Below, in pieces: positions 1-7,315 of a DNA stretch of 8,967 bases. Source of the DNA: Porticoccus sp. (GTDB lineage: Bacteria > Pseudomonadota > Gammaproteobacteria > Pseudomonadales > Porticoccaceae); NCBI GenBank assembly GCA_002685455.1, contig NYXF01000040.1:1-8967 (forward strand), in the 5' to 3' direction. A program made the position numbers and the translations under genes. Within the stretch, counting starts at the first letter, position 1. Each line of letters begins with the position of its first letter. Under the pieces are notes generated by a model. The model saw only the letters and a list, made by a program, of their open reading frames with translations. It was not told the origin of the DNA and made no database searches.

Positions 1-2
1 AC

Positions 3-281
3 TCCATCGAAAGTTATCCTTCAGCATTAGGTTTTTTGTTTGATGCATGGTCTGAAGATAAATATGGAGGAACTGGTAATATATTTGATTGGGACCGACT
101 AAAGGAGTTGAAAAATCAACAAATAATTCTTGCTGGTGGTCTAAATCCAGAAAATGTTAGTGAAGCAATCTTGACACTGAAGCCTTATGCTCTCGATGTA
201 AGTGGTGGAGTCGAAAGTTCTCCTGGAGTAAAATCCACTAAACTAATGGAACTTTTCGTTGAAAAATGTTTTACGGACTAG
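3..281 (+). CDS. trpF: Phosphoribosylanthranilate isomerase, C-terminal part (5' end outside window)
   Basis: TrpF catalyses the Amadori rearrangement of N-(5'-phosphoribosyl)anthranilate to CdRP in cytoplasmic tryptophan synthesis. Only the last 92 residues are visible, a little under half of a usual protein of about 205 residues, so this is cut by the window edge and not a broken gene. The reading frame is open from base 3; the TTG at 36 is an internal codon. Visible family signatures are the FDAW segment (position of the catalytic Asp on strand 5), the GGTG loop, the ILAGGLNPENV strand and phosphate-binding turn, and the DVSGGVE...PGVK motif near the C-terminus of the barrel. The catalytic Cys of strand 1 lies outside. 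It stops at a TAG 38 bases before trpB, matching the usual trpF-trpB order. Identity is confident because the motifs and the two neighbouring trp genes agree. Confidence 0.95.
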   Translation, partial: SIESYPSALGFLFDAWSEDKYGGTGNIFDWDRLKELKNQQIILAGGLNPENVSEAILTLKPYALDVSGGVESSPGVKSTKLMELFVEKCFTD

Positions 282-309
282 ATGGCTAATTTTTTTAATT
301 TAAATTTTT

Positions 310-314
310 GGAGA
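310..314 (+). promoter_or_regulatory. Ribosome binding site that decides the trpB start
   Basis: GGAGA lies 5 bases before a GTG at 320-322. It is the only good Shine-Dalgarno match between trpF and trpB. It excludes the in-frame TTG at 308, which the site itself overlaps. An out-of-frame ATG at 318-320 overlaps the GTG by one base, but it leads only to a 35-codon frame. Confidence 0.7.
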
Positions 315-319
315 TTTAT

Positions 320-1549
320 GTGGAAAATTTTACGGACAATAAGGCGCCTATTAATTTCGATCAAATGCCAGATGAAAATGGGCATTTTGGTCCATACGGC
401 GGAAGATTTGTTTCTGAGACACTAGTCTATGCTCTTGATGAGCTCACTAAACTGTATGAAAGATTGAAAGATGATCCTAAATTCCAAGCCCAAATTGACT
501 ATGATCTAGCACATTATGTTGGTAGACCCTCTCCACTTTATTTTGCTGAGAGGTGGTCAAAAAATGTGGGTGGTGCAAAAATTTATCTTAAAAGAGAGGA
601 TCTTAATCATACTGGTGCCCACAAAATAAACAGCGCGATTGGCCAAGCTTTATTGGCAAAATATACTGGAAAAAAACGAGTAATTGCAGAGACAGGAGCA
701 GGACAACATGGAGTTGCAACAGCAACTGTTGCTGCCAGGTTGGGCCTAGAATGTCATATTTTTATGGGTGAAGAGGATATTCGCCGTCAAGCCCTTAATG
801 TCTACAGAATGAAGCTACTGGGTGCCTCAGTAATTCCTGTCACATCTGGTTCAAGAACTCTCAAGGACGCCTTAAATGAAGCACTTAGGGACTGGGTAAG
901 CAATGTAGACGATACCTTTTATATTATTGGGACATGCTGTGGTCCGCATCCATATCCAGAAATTGTGCGTAACTTTCAGTCAATTATGGGTCGTGAGGCT
1001 CGATCACAATCTTTAGCACAAACAGGGAAGTTACCAGATGCACTTATTGCCTGCGTAGGGGGGGGATCAAACGCTATAGGCTTATTCCATCCATTTCTCA
1101 AAGATCAGTCAGTGAAAATGTATGGAGTTGAAGCTGGTGGTTTTGGAGTTTCCACAGGAAAACACGCAGCACCACTTAATGACGGAATACCTGGAGTTCT
1201 TCATGGTAACCGTACTTATTTAATGGAAGATGAAAATGGTCAAATCATCGAAACTCACTCAATTTCAGCTGGGTTAGATTATCCTGGTGTAGGTCCAGAA
1301 CATTCTTGGTTAAAAGATCTTGGCCGAGTTAACTACGTAACAGTAGATGATGATGATGCGATGGCCGCTTTCTATTCTCTGACCCAGACAGAGGGAATTA
1401 TTCCTGCACTAGAGACGAGTCATGCTATTGCTTATGCAGAAAAACTTGCTGCTTCTATGAGTTTAGATCAAATGATCATAATCAATCTTTCCGGCCGAGG
1501 CGATAAAGATATTCTTACAGTTGCAGAAATTGATGGTATTTCCTTGTAG
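320..1549 (+). CDS. trpB: Tryptophan synthase beta subunit
   Basis: TrpB condenses indole with L-serine using PLP, working as the alpha2-beta2 complex with TrpA encoded next door. From the GTG at 320 the protein has 409 residues (family about 395-410). Visible landmarks are [12 protein letters not shown] near residues 20-31, the PLP Schiff-base lysine in HTGAHKIN (K102), the catalytic Glu in [14 protein letters not shown] from residue 208, the PLP phosphate loop GGGSNAIG (from 247), [11 protein letters not shown], and the C-terminal LSGRGDKD whose Ser contacts the pyridine nitrogen. Numbering runs exactly 15 ahead of the enterobacterial enzyme through the loop. Odd points: Cys206-Cys207 replace the usual small residues before GPHPYP, the GGG loop is written as a run of eight G, and the N-terminal codons resemble the end of trpF. 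An in-frame TTG at 308 is a poorer start. All key residues are present, so an active enzyme is expected. Confidence 0.97.
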   Translation: MENFTDNKAPINFDQMPDENGHFGPYGGRFVSETLVYALDELTKLYERLKDDPKFQAQIDYDLAHYVGRPSPLYFAERWSKNVGGAKIYLKREDLNHTGAHKINSAIGQALLAKYTGKKRVIAETGAGQHGVATATVAARLGLECHIFMGEEDIRRQALNVYRMKLLGASVIPVTSGSRTLKDALNEALRDWVSNVDDTFYIIGTCCGPHPYPEIVRNFQSIMGREARSQSLAQTGKLPDALIACVGGGSNAIGLFHPFLKDQSVKMYGVEAGGFGVSTGKHAAPLNDGIPGVLHGNRTYLMEDENGQIIETHSISAGLDYPGVGPEHSWLKDLGRVNYVTVDDDDAMAAFYSLTQTEGIIPALETSHAIAYAEKLAASMSLDQMIIINLSGRGDKDILTVAEIDGISL

Positions 1550-1594
1550 AACTATTCAACAGAATTAAATTTTTGCAAAAAAATATAAATAAAA

Positions 1595-1599
1595 AAGGA
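1595..1599 (+). promoter_or_regulatory. Ribosome binding site of trpA
   Basis: AAGGA lies 10 bases upstream of the GTG at 1610. It supports this non-ATG start, which gives the N-terminus expected for TrpA. A TTG at 1608 overlaps the GTG but is out of frame. Confidence 0.55.
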
Positions 1600-1609
1600 C
1601 ATATCACTT

Positions 1610-2425
1610 GTGAATAGAATTAATGAATGCTTTGCGCAGCTACGCCAAAAAAAAAGGAAAGCTCTTATTTCTTATATAGTGCTAGGTGATCCTATGAAAC
1701 ATATAACTCTACCACTTATGCATGCGTTAGTAAAAAGTGGGAGCAATATTATAGAATTAGGTATACCTTTCTCAGATCCAACTGCAGAGGGCCCCGTAAT
1801 TCAAAGAGCACATGAGAGAGCACTAGAAAATGGAAGCAGCCTAGAAGAAGCTCTATCTCTAGTGGAAAAATTTAGAGAAACTGATAATAATACACCAGTT
1901 ATATTAATGGGATATACAAATCCAATAGAGAGATTGGGTTACGATAAATTTATCGAACGCGCTCGAATCTCTTCGGTGGACGGGGTTCTCACTGTTGATT
2001 TGCCTCCAGAAGAAGCTGTATCTTTTAATGATAGTTTGAAAAATTCAAATATAGAAAATATATTTCTTTTAGCACCCACGAGTAGCCAATCTAGACAAGA
2101 AAAAGTAACAAAAATGGCTGGAGGTTTCGTTTATTATGTTTCACTGAACGGAGTCACTGGTGCAGGCAATTTAGAAATCGACTCCGTGAAAAAGCATGTA
2201 ACTAACATTAAATCTTTAACTAAGCTGCCCGTTTGTGTTGGATTTGGAATTAAAGATGGAGAAACGGCTAGGGCAGTTGCAAACATATCCGATGGGGTGG
2301 TTGTAGGTAGTGCTTTAGTTCAGAGAATCGCTGATCTTTTTAAATCAAAAATAACAGAGACCGCGATTTATGTTGAAGAGGTTTCAACTATAATCAAAAA
2401 TATACGAAGTGCTTTAGACAAATAG
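1610..2425 (+). CDS. trpA: Tryptophan synthase alpha subunit
   Basis: TrpA cleaves indole-3-glycerol phosphate to indole and glyceraldehyde 3-phosphate and channels indole to TrpB. The 271-residue product matches the family length of about 268. The GTG start is backed by an upstream AAGGA. Visible (beta-alpha)8 barrel motifs are the RKALISYIVLGDP strand 1, IELGIPFSDP with catalytic Glu49, GPVIQRAHERAL, LMGYTNP, DGVLTVDLPPEEA, LLAPTSS, the YYVSLNGVTGA loop-6 region and VCVGFGIK followed by VVVGSALV (phosphate binding). The second catalytic acid, Asp60 in enterobacterial TrpA (ADGP), is Glu here: codon 60 is GAG in TAEGP. The substitution is conservative and may keep function. A run of nine A lies near the 5' end at 1647-1655. 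The gene follows trpB after 60 bases and precedes accD after 26. The LMGYTNP and TVDLPPEEA wording is closer to Pseudomonas/Xanthomonas TrpA than to E. coli. Confidence 0.96.
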   Translation: MNRINECFAQLRQKKRKALISYIVLGDPMKHITLPLMHALVKSGSNIIELGIPFSDPTAEGPVIQRAHERALENGSSLEEALSLVEKFRETDNNTPVILMGYTNPIERLGYDKFIERARISSVDGVLTVDLPPEEAVSFNDSLKNSNIENIFLLAPTSSQSRQEKVTKMAGGFVYYVSLNGVTGAGNLEIDSVKKHVTNIKSLTKLPVCVGFGIKDGETARAVANISDGVVVGSALVQRIADLFKSKITETAIYVEEVSTIIKNIRSALDK

Positions 2426-2439
2426 ATTAAAAAGTTGAT

Positions 2440-2443
2440 GGAG
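2440..2443 (+). promoter_or_regulatory. Ribosome binding site of accD
   Basis: GGAG lies 8 bases before the ATG at 2452, inside the 26-base gap after trpA. No terminator or promoter is evident in this gap, so accD probably reads through from trpA. Confidence 0.6.
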
Positions 2444-2451
2444 CAAAAAAT

Positions 2452-3345
2452 ATGAGCTGGCTTGAAAAAATTCGCCCTAAAGGGCCTGCAACTAAGTTCA
2501 AGGACCGTACTCAGAATGTTCCTGAGGGGGTATGGACAAAGTGCCCTAAATGTAGCTCACCTTTGTATCGCCCAGAACTTGAAAAAAATTTACTGGTTTG
2601 TCCAAAATGTGGTCACCATATAAGGATAAGTGCTAGGCAAAGAATTGATTTATTTCTCGATTCATCTAATCGGGAAGAGATAACAACTGAAATAAAACCA
2701 ATTGATAGGCTTAAATTTAAAGATGTTAAAAAATATAAAGACAGATTAACGGATGCACAAAAACTTACTGGCGAAGATGATGCTTTGATCGTATTCAAAG
2801 GTAACCTTAAGGGAATTCCTGTTATTGTAGCAGCTTTCGAGTTCAAGTTTCACGGTGGTTCAATGGGTTATGTAGTTGGTGAGAGATTCACCAGAGCAGC
2901 ACACATAGCTCTTGAGAAAAAAATACCCTTAGTGTGTTTTTCCGCAACCGGAGGTGCCCGTATGCAGGAGGCCTTGATCTCCTTAATGCAGATGGCCAAA
3001 ACAAGTGCGGTTATAGAAAAACTAAAAATAAATAGGATTCCATATATATCTGTCATGACAGATCCAGTTTATGGTGGTGTTTCGGCAAGCCTTGCGTTGC
3101 TTGGGGATATCAATATTGCTGAGCCTAACGCTAGAGCCGGTTTTGCTGGACCAAATATCATTGAACAAACTATTCGCCAAAAGCTCCCTAAGGGATTTCA
3201 ACGAGCAGAGTTTTTACTAGAGCATGGTGCGATCGATATGATCGTTGCTAGAAATGAGATGCGCGATACTATTGCCTCGTTACTTTCAAAGTTAATGTAT
3301 TCAGTCAAAAACGACTATAAAGATGTTACTAAAAACACTACCTGA
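2452..3345 (+). CDS. accD: Acetyl-CoA carboxylase carboxyltransferase subunit beta
   Basis: AccD pairs with AccA (not in this window) in the carboxyltransferase that moves CO2 from carboxybiotin on BCCP to acetyl-CoA, giving malonyl-CoA for fatty-acid synthesis. The protein has 297 residues (E. coli 304). A Cys4 zinc ribbon typical of bacterial AccD is visible: C31-x2-C34, then C50-x2-C53. The start MSWLEKI is also typical. The crotonase-fold core follows, with the [13 protein letters not shown] segment, [12 protein letters not shown] (GGARMQEA at 167-174) forming the oxyanion/CoA site, [23 protein letters not shown] and [19 protein letters not shown] clear GGAG precedes the ATG. Its 3' end overlaps the start of folC by 23 bases, a pairing with folC seen in many proteobacteria. 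Nothing is missing. Confidence 0.97.
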   Translation: MSWLEKIRPKGPATKFKDRTQNVPEGVWTKCPKCSSPLYRPELEKNLLVCPKCGHHIRISARQRIDLFLDSSNREEITTEIKPIDRLKFKDVKKYKDRLTDAQKLTGEDDALIVFKGNLKGIPVIVAAFEFKFHGGSMGYVVGERFTRAAHIALEKKIPLVCFSATGGARMQEALISLMQMAKTSAVIEKLKINRIPYISVMTDPVYGGVSASLALLGDINIAEPNARAGFAGPNIIEQTIRQKLPKGFQRAEFLLEHGAIDMIVARNEMRDTIASLLSKLMYSVKNDYKDVTKNTT

Positions 3346-4618
3346 GTGGCTTAATTATCTAGAAAAATCTCACCCAGTTGCGATTGATTTTGGATTAGAT
3401 CGTATACGCCATGTTGCAAAAAATTTAGGGTTTCTAGTTGATAAGAATCAAATTGACAACTCATCTAGAAAAAATAATAACAAGTATAGGTATGCGTTTT
3501 TGTTGCAAAGAACAAAAGTTGTAATAGTTGGTGGGACTAACGGAAAAGGTACCTGTGTTTCTATTCTAGATAGTATACTTAGAGAAGCAGGGTATAATAC
3601 CGGGTGCTATACATCCCCTCATCTTATTAGATTCAACGAGCGAATTACTATAAATGGCAGATGTGCGAGCGATGAAGATATTTGTGCTGCATTTGAAGAA
3701 ATAAATACGGCAAGAGATCTTGTAGGCTTAAGTTATTTTGAATTTTCAACTTTAGCAGCCTTGATAATAATGGCCAAATCAGACTTGGATATAATAATAC
3801 TTGAGGTTGGACTTGGAGGTCGTTTGGATGCAGTTAATTTTGTTGACCCCCACTTATCAATTATTACGGGTATAGCTCTCGATCATGAGCAATGGCTGGG
3901 AGATAATCTTGATTTTATTGGTAAAGAAAAGGCTGCTATAGCAAGACCTAATAAACCTCTTTTGTATGGAGATACAAAACCAGTTAATGGAGTTATAGAG
4001 GTTGCTAACGATATGAATGCAAAAATATTGATTAACGGAAAAGACTTCTTTTACGATGATTTTAATGTAATCAAATCCTACTGTTTACCGCGTGCAAGTA
4101 TGACTTGTGCCATGAAGGCAGCAAAAATTTTAGATCCAAATATCAATCTAAGGCTTATAAATGAAGGATTAAATAAAACTAAAATTGATGGTCGTTTTCA
4201 TAGGATTAAATTTAATGGAATAAATTTTATCCTAGATGTTGCGCATAACCCTCAAGCAGCAAAAATGCTTTCAGAACGCATACAGGACTTAAATCTAAGG
4301 GATAAGGTTCAGATAATAACAGGTATTATGTCAGACAAAGATATACCTGGGATACTGAGTCCCTTTATTAATCTCACAAATAAATGGAATTTTTGCAATA
4401 TACCAAATAATGTGAGGGCAAGTAGCACAACTTTTTTAACAAAAATACTCAACAAGTTAAAAAAAAGAAAGGGTGACTATAGTATATCTGAATACTCATC
4501 AGTAGGTGATGCTCTAGATATTACGGTCCAAAATAACAAGCCTGGTGATACGATAGTAATATTTGGTTCTTTTTTTATTGTCGGTGCTGCGCTTACTTGG
4601 TTTAATGAAGCACATTAG
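3323..4618 (+). CDS. folC: Bifunctional folylpolyglutamate / dihydrofolate synthase
   Basis: FolC, a Mur-ligase family ATP-dependent enzyme, adds glutamate to dihydropteroate and to reduced folates, keeping folates in the cell. The 431-residue product compares with about 422 in E. coli. The start [18 protein letters not shown] matches the family N-terminus, which supports the ATG at 3323 although it lies inside accD and has no clear Shine-Dalgarno sequence; translational coupling is likely. Motifs seen: P-loop GTNGKGT at 71-77 (Lys75), [44 protein letters not shown] followed by IGKEKAAI, and LDVAHNP around 304-310 in the C-terminal domain. Compared with E. coli, the P-loop sits about 18-20 residues later because of a polar Asn/Lys-rich insertion at about residues 40-62. 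The loop usually read as DHTDWLG is DHEQWLG. The dual DHFS/FPGS role is inferred from the proteobacterial family. Confidence 0.95.
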   Translation: MLLKTLPEWLNYLEKSHPVAIDFGLDRIRHVAKNLGFLVDKNQIDNSSRKNNNKYRYAFLLQRTKVVIVGGTNGKGTCVSILDSILREAGYNTGCYTSPHLIRFNERITINGRCASDEDICAAFEEINTARDLVGLSYFEFSTLAALIIMAKSDLDIIILEVGLGGRLDAVNFVDPHLSIITGIALDHEQWLGDNLDFIGKEKAAIARPNKPLLYGDTKPVNGVIEVANDMNAKILINGKDFFYDDFNVIKSYCLPRASMTCAMKAAKILDPNINLRLINEGLNKTKIDGRFHRIKFNGINFILDVAHNPQAAKMLSERIQDLNLRDKVQIITGIMSDKDIPGILSPFINLTNKWNFCNIPNNVRASSTTFLTKILNKLKKRKGDYSISEYSSVGDALDITVQNNKPGDTIVIFGSFFIVGAALTWFNEAH

Positions 4619-4634
4619 TTTTTGTATGCTATTG

Positions 4635-4640
4635 AAGGTG
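4635..4640 (+). promoter_or_regulatory. Likely ribosome binding site of the SPOR-domain gene
   Basis: AAGGTG, one mismatch from AAGGAG, lies 6 bases before a TTG at 4647. The alternative in-frame ATGs at 4605 and 4626 have no comparable site upstream. This is moderate evidence for the TTG start. Confidence 0.4.
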
Positions 4641-4646
4641 GGGAAC

Positions 4647-5171
4647 TTGATATTAAGGTCGCTAAAATTTAGGCTAACGTATATTTTTATAACAATTGCA
4701 ATAGGAATCATTGCTATTTTTTTTGGCAACGAAATACGTATGGCTAAAGAAATAAGTGATAGATCCATAATCCCTATTTCCCCAGATATTAAGTCAACCA
4801 TTTCAAGCCCAACTAGATCTGAATTAGTCATATCGACTGAAACCGAAGAAACATTTAGACTTCAAAATAAGCAATCTGATAAGGTCAGCTTAGCTCCACC
4901 TAAGAACCCTTCAATGACGAGCGAAGGTATACCTGTTGCATGGGTTTTAAAAATAAAAAAAACTTTGGGTAGAATAGATGCTATAAATTTATCAAAGAAA
5001 CTTTTGTCCGATGGGCATAGAGCTTTTATTAGGGAGTTAAATGACGGTGATGTTACTTCATATTATGTATATCTTGGCCCAAATATAATACAGCAAACAT
5101 TATTGAATAAAAAAAAGAGTTTAACTGAAAAATATAGCCTTGATTTCCAATTAATGATGTTTGAGCCCTGA
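4647..5171 (+). CDS. Membrane-anchored SPOR-domain protein (DedD-like)
   Basis: Proteins of this type have a short cytoplasmic tail, one membrane helix, a variable linker and a periplasmic SPOR domain that binds septal peptidoglycan lacking stem peptides; DedD is the E. coli example. From the TTG at 4647 the protein has 174 residues. The basic start (ILRSLKFRL) leads into one hydrophobic helix at about 10-26, a Ser/Thr/Pro-rich linker, and a SPOR-like region from about 97 to 172 (AWVLKI, then LSKKLLSDGHRAFIRELND, YYVYLGP and a final strand). The start resembles DedD-type proteins, whose N-termini read roughly 'LDxxLKQRLVGA'. Upstream in-frame starts are ATG 4626 (181 residues), ATG 4605 and TTG 4563 inside folC. 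The slot between folC and cvpA is where a SPOR/DedD gene sits in many gammaproteobacteria. The domain call is good but rests on a divergent sequence; the name dedD is only by analogy. Confidence 0.8.
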   Translation: MILRSLKFRLTYIFITIAIGIIAIFFGNEIRMAKEISDRSIIPISPDIKSTISSPTRSELVISTETEETFRLQNKQSDKVSLAPPKNPSMTSEGIPVAWVLKIKKTLGRIDAINLSKKLLSDGHRAFIRELNDGDVTSYYVYLGPNIIQQTLLNKKKSLTEKYSLDFQLMMFEP

Positions 5172-5243
5172 TCTTATTGGCTGGCTCTGTTACAATTTTA
5201 TTTATATTGGCTTTTTTAACCATTAAAAATTGGTATTTGAATA
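5172..5243 (+). other. 72-base gap between SPOR gene and cvpA, no assigned function
   Basis: This is the longest non-coding stretch between the + strand genes. It is AT-rich and contains the heptamer ATTGGCT twice, at 5176-5182 and 5206-5212. TACAAT at 5191-5196 and TATATT at 5203-5208 resemble -10 boxes, but neither has a properly spaced -35 element. No GC-rich hairpin with a T run is seen. cvpA lacks a good Shine-Dalgarno match here. Confidence 0.4.
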
Positions 5244-5738
5244 ATGAATTCAGTTGACTGGTCAATTATTTCCATCATAGGTATCTCAACAATCATCAGT
5301 ATTATAAGAGGTGCGTCCAAAGAGGCCTTATCGTTATTAATATGGCTCTTGTCAGCTTTAATCGCATCTATATTTCACGATCAGATGCAAGCGCAACTCC
5401 AAACTCTTATAGAGAACGAGTCGCTACGAGAAATCTCAGCATGGATTACGATCTTTTTATTCTGCCTATTTATCGGTAGTTTAATTAATTATATCTTTGG
5501 CAAGCTTATAAAAGCTTCAGGTTTGAGTAATACAGATAGACTGCTTGGTATGATTTTCGGTGTAGTCAGAGCCATAGTAATTGTAATGGTTTTTTTGATT
5601 ATAACACCAAAGATTTTTCCTGTTGCACATACAAAATGGTGGATGGAATCAATACTTATTCCTTTTTTTCAACCTTTTCAAGGCTGGGCACAAGAAACAG
5701 GATCAATCATACTAATTTTTTTAAAAAATATTTTTTAA
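5244..5738 (+). CDS. cvpA: CvpA family inner-membrane protein
   Basis: CvpA is an inner-membrane protein first linked to colicin V production and encoded upstream of purF in E. coli; its molecular role is still poorly defined. The product has 164 residues (E. coli 162). Hydrophobic segments are visible at about 6-21, 28-44, 64-85 and 103-121, in line with a four-helix membrane protein. The family signatures are DW...I..ISTIISIIRGASKEALSLLIW at the N-terminus and GLSNTDRLLGMIFGVVRA at about 93-110. The ATG at 5244 fits the family start although the upstream ribosome site is weak. The gene is followed after 44 bases by purF, reproducing the classic cvpA-purF pair. The C-terminal tail ends in a further hydrophobic stretch (SIILIFLKNIF). 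Confidence 0.93.
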   Translation: MNSVDWSIISIIGISTIISIIRGASKEALSLLIWLLSALIASIFHDQMQAQLQTLIENESLREISAWITIFLFCLFIGSLINYIFGKLIKASGLSNTDRLLGMIFGVVRAIVIVMVFLIITPKIFPVAHTKWWMESILIPFFQPFQGWAQETGSIILIFLKNIF

Positions 5739-5782
5739 GTACACTATTTGAAGAATTTGATAATAAAAAGGCTGAAATATAG

Positions 5783-7315
5783 ATGTGTGGAATAGTTGGA
5801 ATTTTTGGTAAAAAAGATGTCAAACTTGAGCTCTACGATTCTTTGACGATGCTGCAACACAGGGGCCAAGATGCAGCAGGTATTATGACTTGCCACAATG
5901 GTCGCTTTAATCAAAGGAAAAGTGTTGGTTTAGTAAAGGATGTATTCAATACTCGTCACATGACTCAGCTAAAGGGCAGTATGGGTATAGGACATGTTCG
6001 GTACCCTACAGCTGGAAGCTCAAGTCCTGCACTTGCCCAACCTTTCTATGTCAACTCGCCATATGGTATCTGTATGGCTCACAATGGAAATTTGACTAAT
6101 ACCGAAGAGTTGATGGCTTTATTATTCAATTCTGATCTTCGCCATATAAATACAGATTCAGATTCAGAGGCGCTTCTTAATGTCTTTGCGCACGAGCTAC
6201 TCTCTCAGGGACAAATACAACCTTCACCAGACGATATTTTTGATTCTGTTAGTAATGTACATAAAAGATGCAAGGGCGCATATGCAGTAGTAGGCATGAT
6301 AGCCAATTACGGTATGGTAGCTTTTAGGGATCCGCATGGTATTAGACCTCTAATCTTTGGTGAGCGAGAGGGGCAAGACGGTATAGAGTATATGGTTGCT
6401 TCTGAAACTGTAGCTATGGATGTCTTAGGCTATAGAGTAGTCAGAGATCTGAAACCTGGAGAAGCAATGTATGTCGACCAAAAAGGTAAGCTCCATCTCA
6501 GACAATGTACCGATAACCCTAAGCTCCATCCGTGTATATTCGAATATGTTTATTTCTCTCGTCCAGATTCGGTAATTGATCAGGTGTCAGTTTACTCAGC
6601 TCGACTAAGAATGGGTCAAAAACTTGCAAAAAAAATTAAAGGCCTACCAATATGTAATGATATAGATGTGATAGTGCCAATACCAGATACTAGCCGGGTT
6701 TCAGCCCAAGCTATAGCGGAAGAGCTTGGGGTAAAGTTTAGAGAAGGTTTTATGAAAAATAGGTACATCGGTCGAACATTCATTATGCCTGGCCAAAAAG
6801 AGAGAAAAAAATCTGTTCGTCAAAAATTAAATCCTGTAAAAGCAGAATTACAAGGAAAAAACGTCCTCCTTGTAGATGATTCTATTGTGAGGGGGACGAC
6901 ATCTAGAGAGATTATCGAAATGGCACGAGATGCTGGAGCAAAAAAAGTATTTATAGCCTCGTCTGCCCCGCCTGTAAGGTATCCAAACGTTTATGGTATA
7001 GATATGCCATCGGCAAATGAGCTTATAGCTTACGATAAAACTGAAAGTGAGGTTTCTAGGCTTATTGGAGCTGATTTTGTAATCTATCAAGATTTAGACG
7101 AACTAGTTGATAGTGTAAAGCAGGGTAACACATTAATAGATAAATTTGATTGTGCAGTCTTTGACGGCCACTATGTAACAGGTGGAATCAGCGATTCATA
7201 TCTTAAGAAATTAGATATTAACAGGAATGATGGTACAAAGAATTCATTAGCTCATGATAGCGGAGTTGTTAACCAGTGCGTGGGTCTTCATAATTCAGAT
7301 ATGGATACAGAATAA
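5783..7315 (+). CDS. purF: Amidophosphoribosyltransferase
   Basis: PurF makes 5-phosphoribosylamine from PRPP and glutamine, the committed step of purine synthesis. The 510-residue product matches E. coli (505). The N-terminus is MCGIVGI: Cys2 is the Ntn-hydrolase nucleophile exposed after Met removal, with no propeptide. The glutaminase domain shows LQHRGQDAAGI (25-34), GHVRYPTAGS (Arg73), AHNGNLTN and NTDSDSEALL. The phosphoribosyltransferase domain shows VIPIPDTSRVSAQAIAEELG, KNRYIGRTFI and the PRPP-binding VLLVDDSIVRGTTSREI with Asp365-Asp366. The C-terminal region contains APPVRYPNVYGIDMP, then a short divergent tail after about residue 460. An AAGG lies 11 bases upstream of the ATG. No PurR operator-like sequence was recognised in the 44 bases before it. 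Eight A in a row occur at 6628-6635. The enzyme looks intact. Confidence 0.97.
   Translation: MCGIVGIFGKKDVKLELYDSLTMLQHRGQDAAGIMTCHNGRFNQRKSVGLVKDVFNTRHMTQLKGSMGIGHVRYPTAGSSSPALAQPFYVNSPYGICMAHNGNLTNTEELMALLFNSDLRHINTDSDSEALLNVFAHELLSQGQIQPSPDDIFDSVSNVHKRCKGAYAVVGMIANYGMVAFRDPHGIRPLIFGEREGQDGIEYMVASETVAMDVLGYRVVRDLKPGEAMYVDQKGKLHLRQCTDNPKLHPCIFEYVYFSRPDSVIDQVSVYSARLRMGQKLAKKIKGLPICNDIDVIVPIPDTSRVSAQAIAEELGVKFREGFMKNRYIGRTFIMPGQKERKKSVRQKLNPVKAELQGKNVLLVDDSIVRGTTSREIIEMARDAGAKKVFIASSAPPVRYPNVYGIDMPSANELIAYDKTESEVSRLIGADFVIYQDLDELVDSVKQGNTLIDKFDCAVFDGHYVTGGISDSYLKKLDINRNDGTKNSLAHDSGVVNQCVGLHNSDMDTE

Noticed and set aside
36..281. Short complete gene starting at the TTG at 36
   Set aside because: The frame is open upstream to the window edge and the upstream residues continue the TrpF barrel, so this is the tail of trpF.
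1570..1581. Perfect 12-base palindrome TTTTTGCAAAAA in the trpB-trpA gap
   Set aside because: It has no loop and almost no G-C pairs, so it cannot be an intrinsic terminator. It lacks the flanking features of a known operator and fits the local A/T runs.
4514..4831. A 105-codon open frame on the - strand across the folC/SPOR junction
   Set aside because: It is antisense to two supported genes, with no family motif or ribosome site; a chance AT-rich frame.
5177..5208. Possible promoter upstream of cvpA (TTGGCT with TACAAT or TATATT)
   Set aside because: The spacers are 8 and 20 bases, outside the usual range around 17, so no promoter is claimed.
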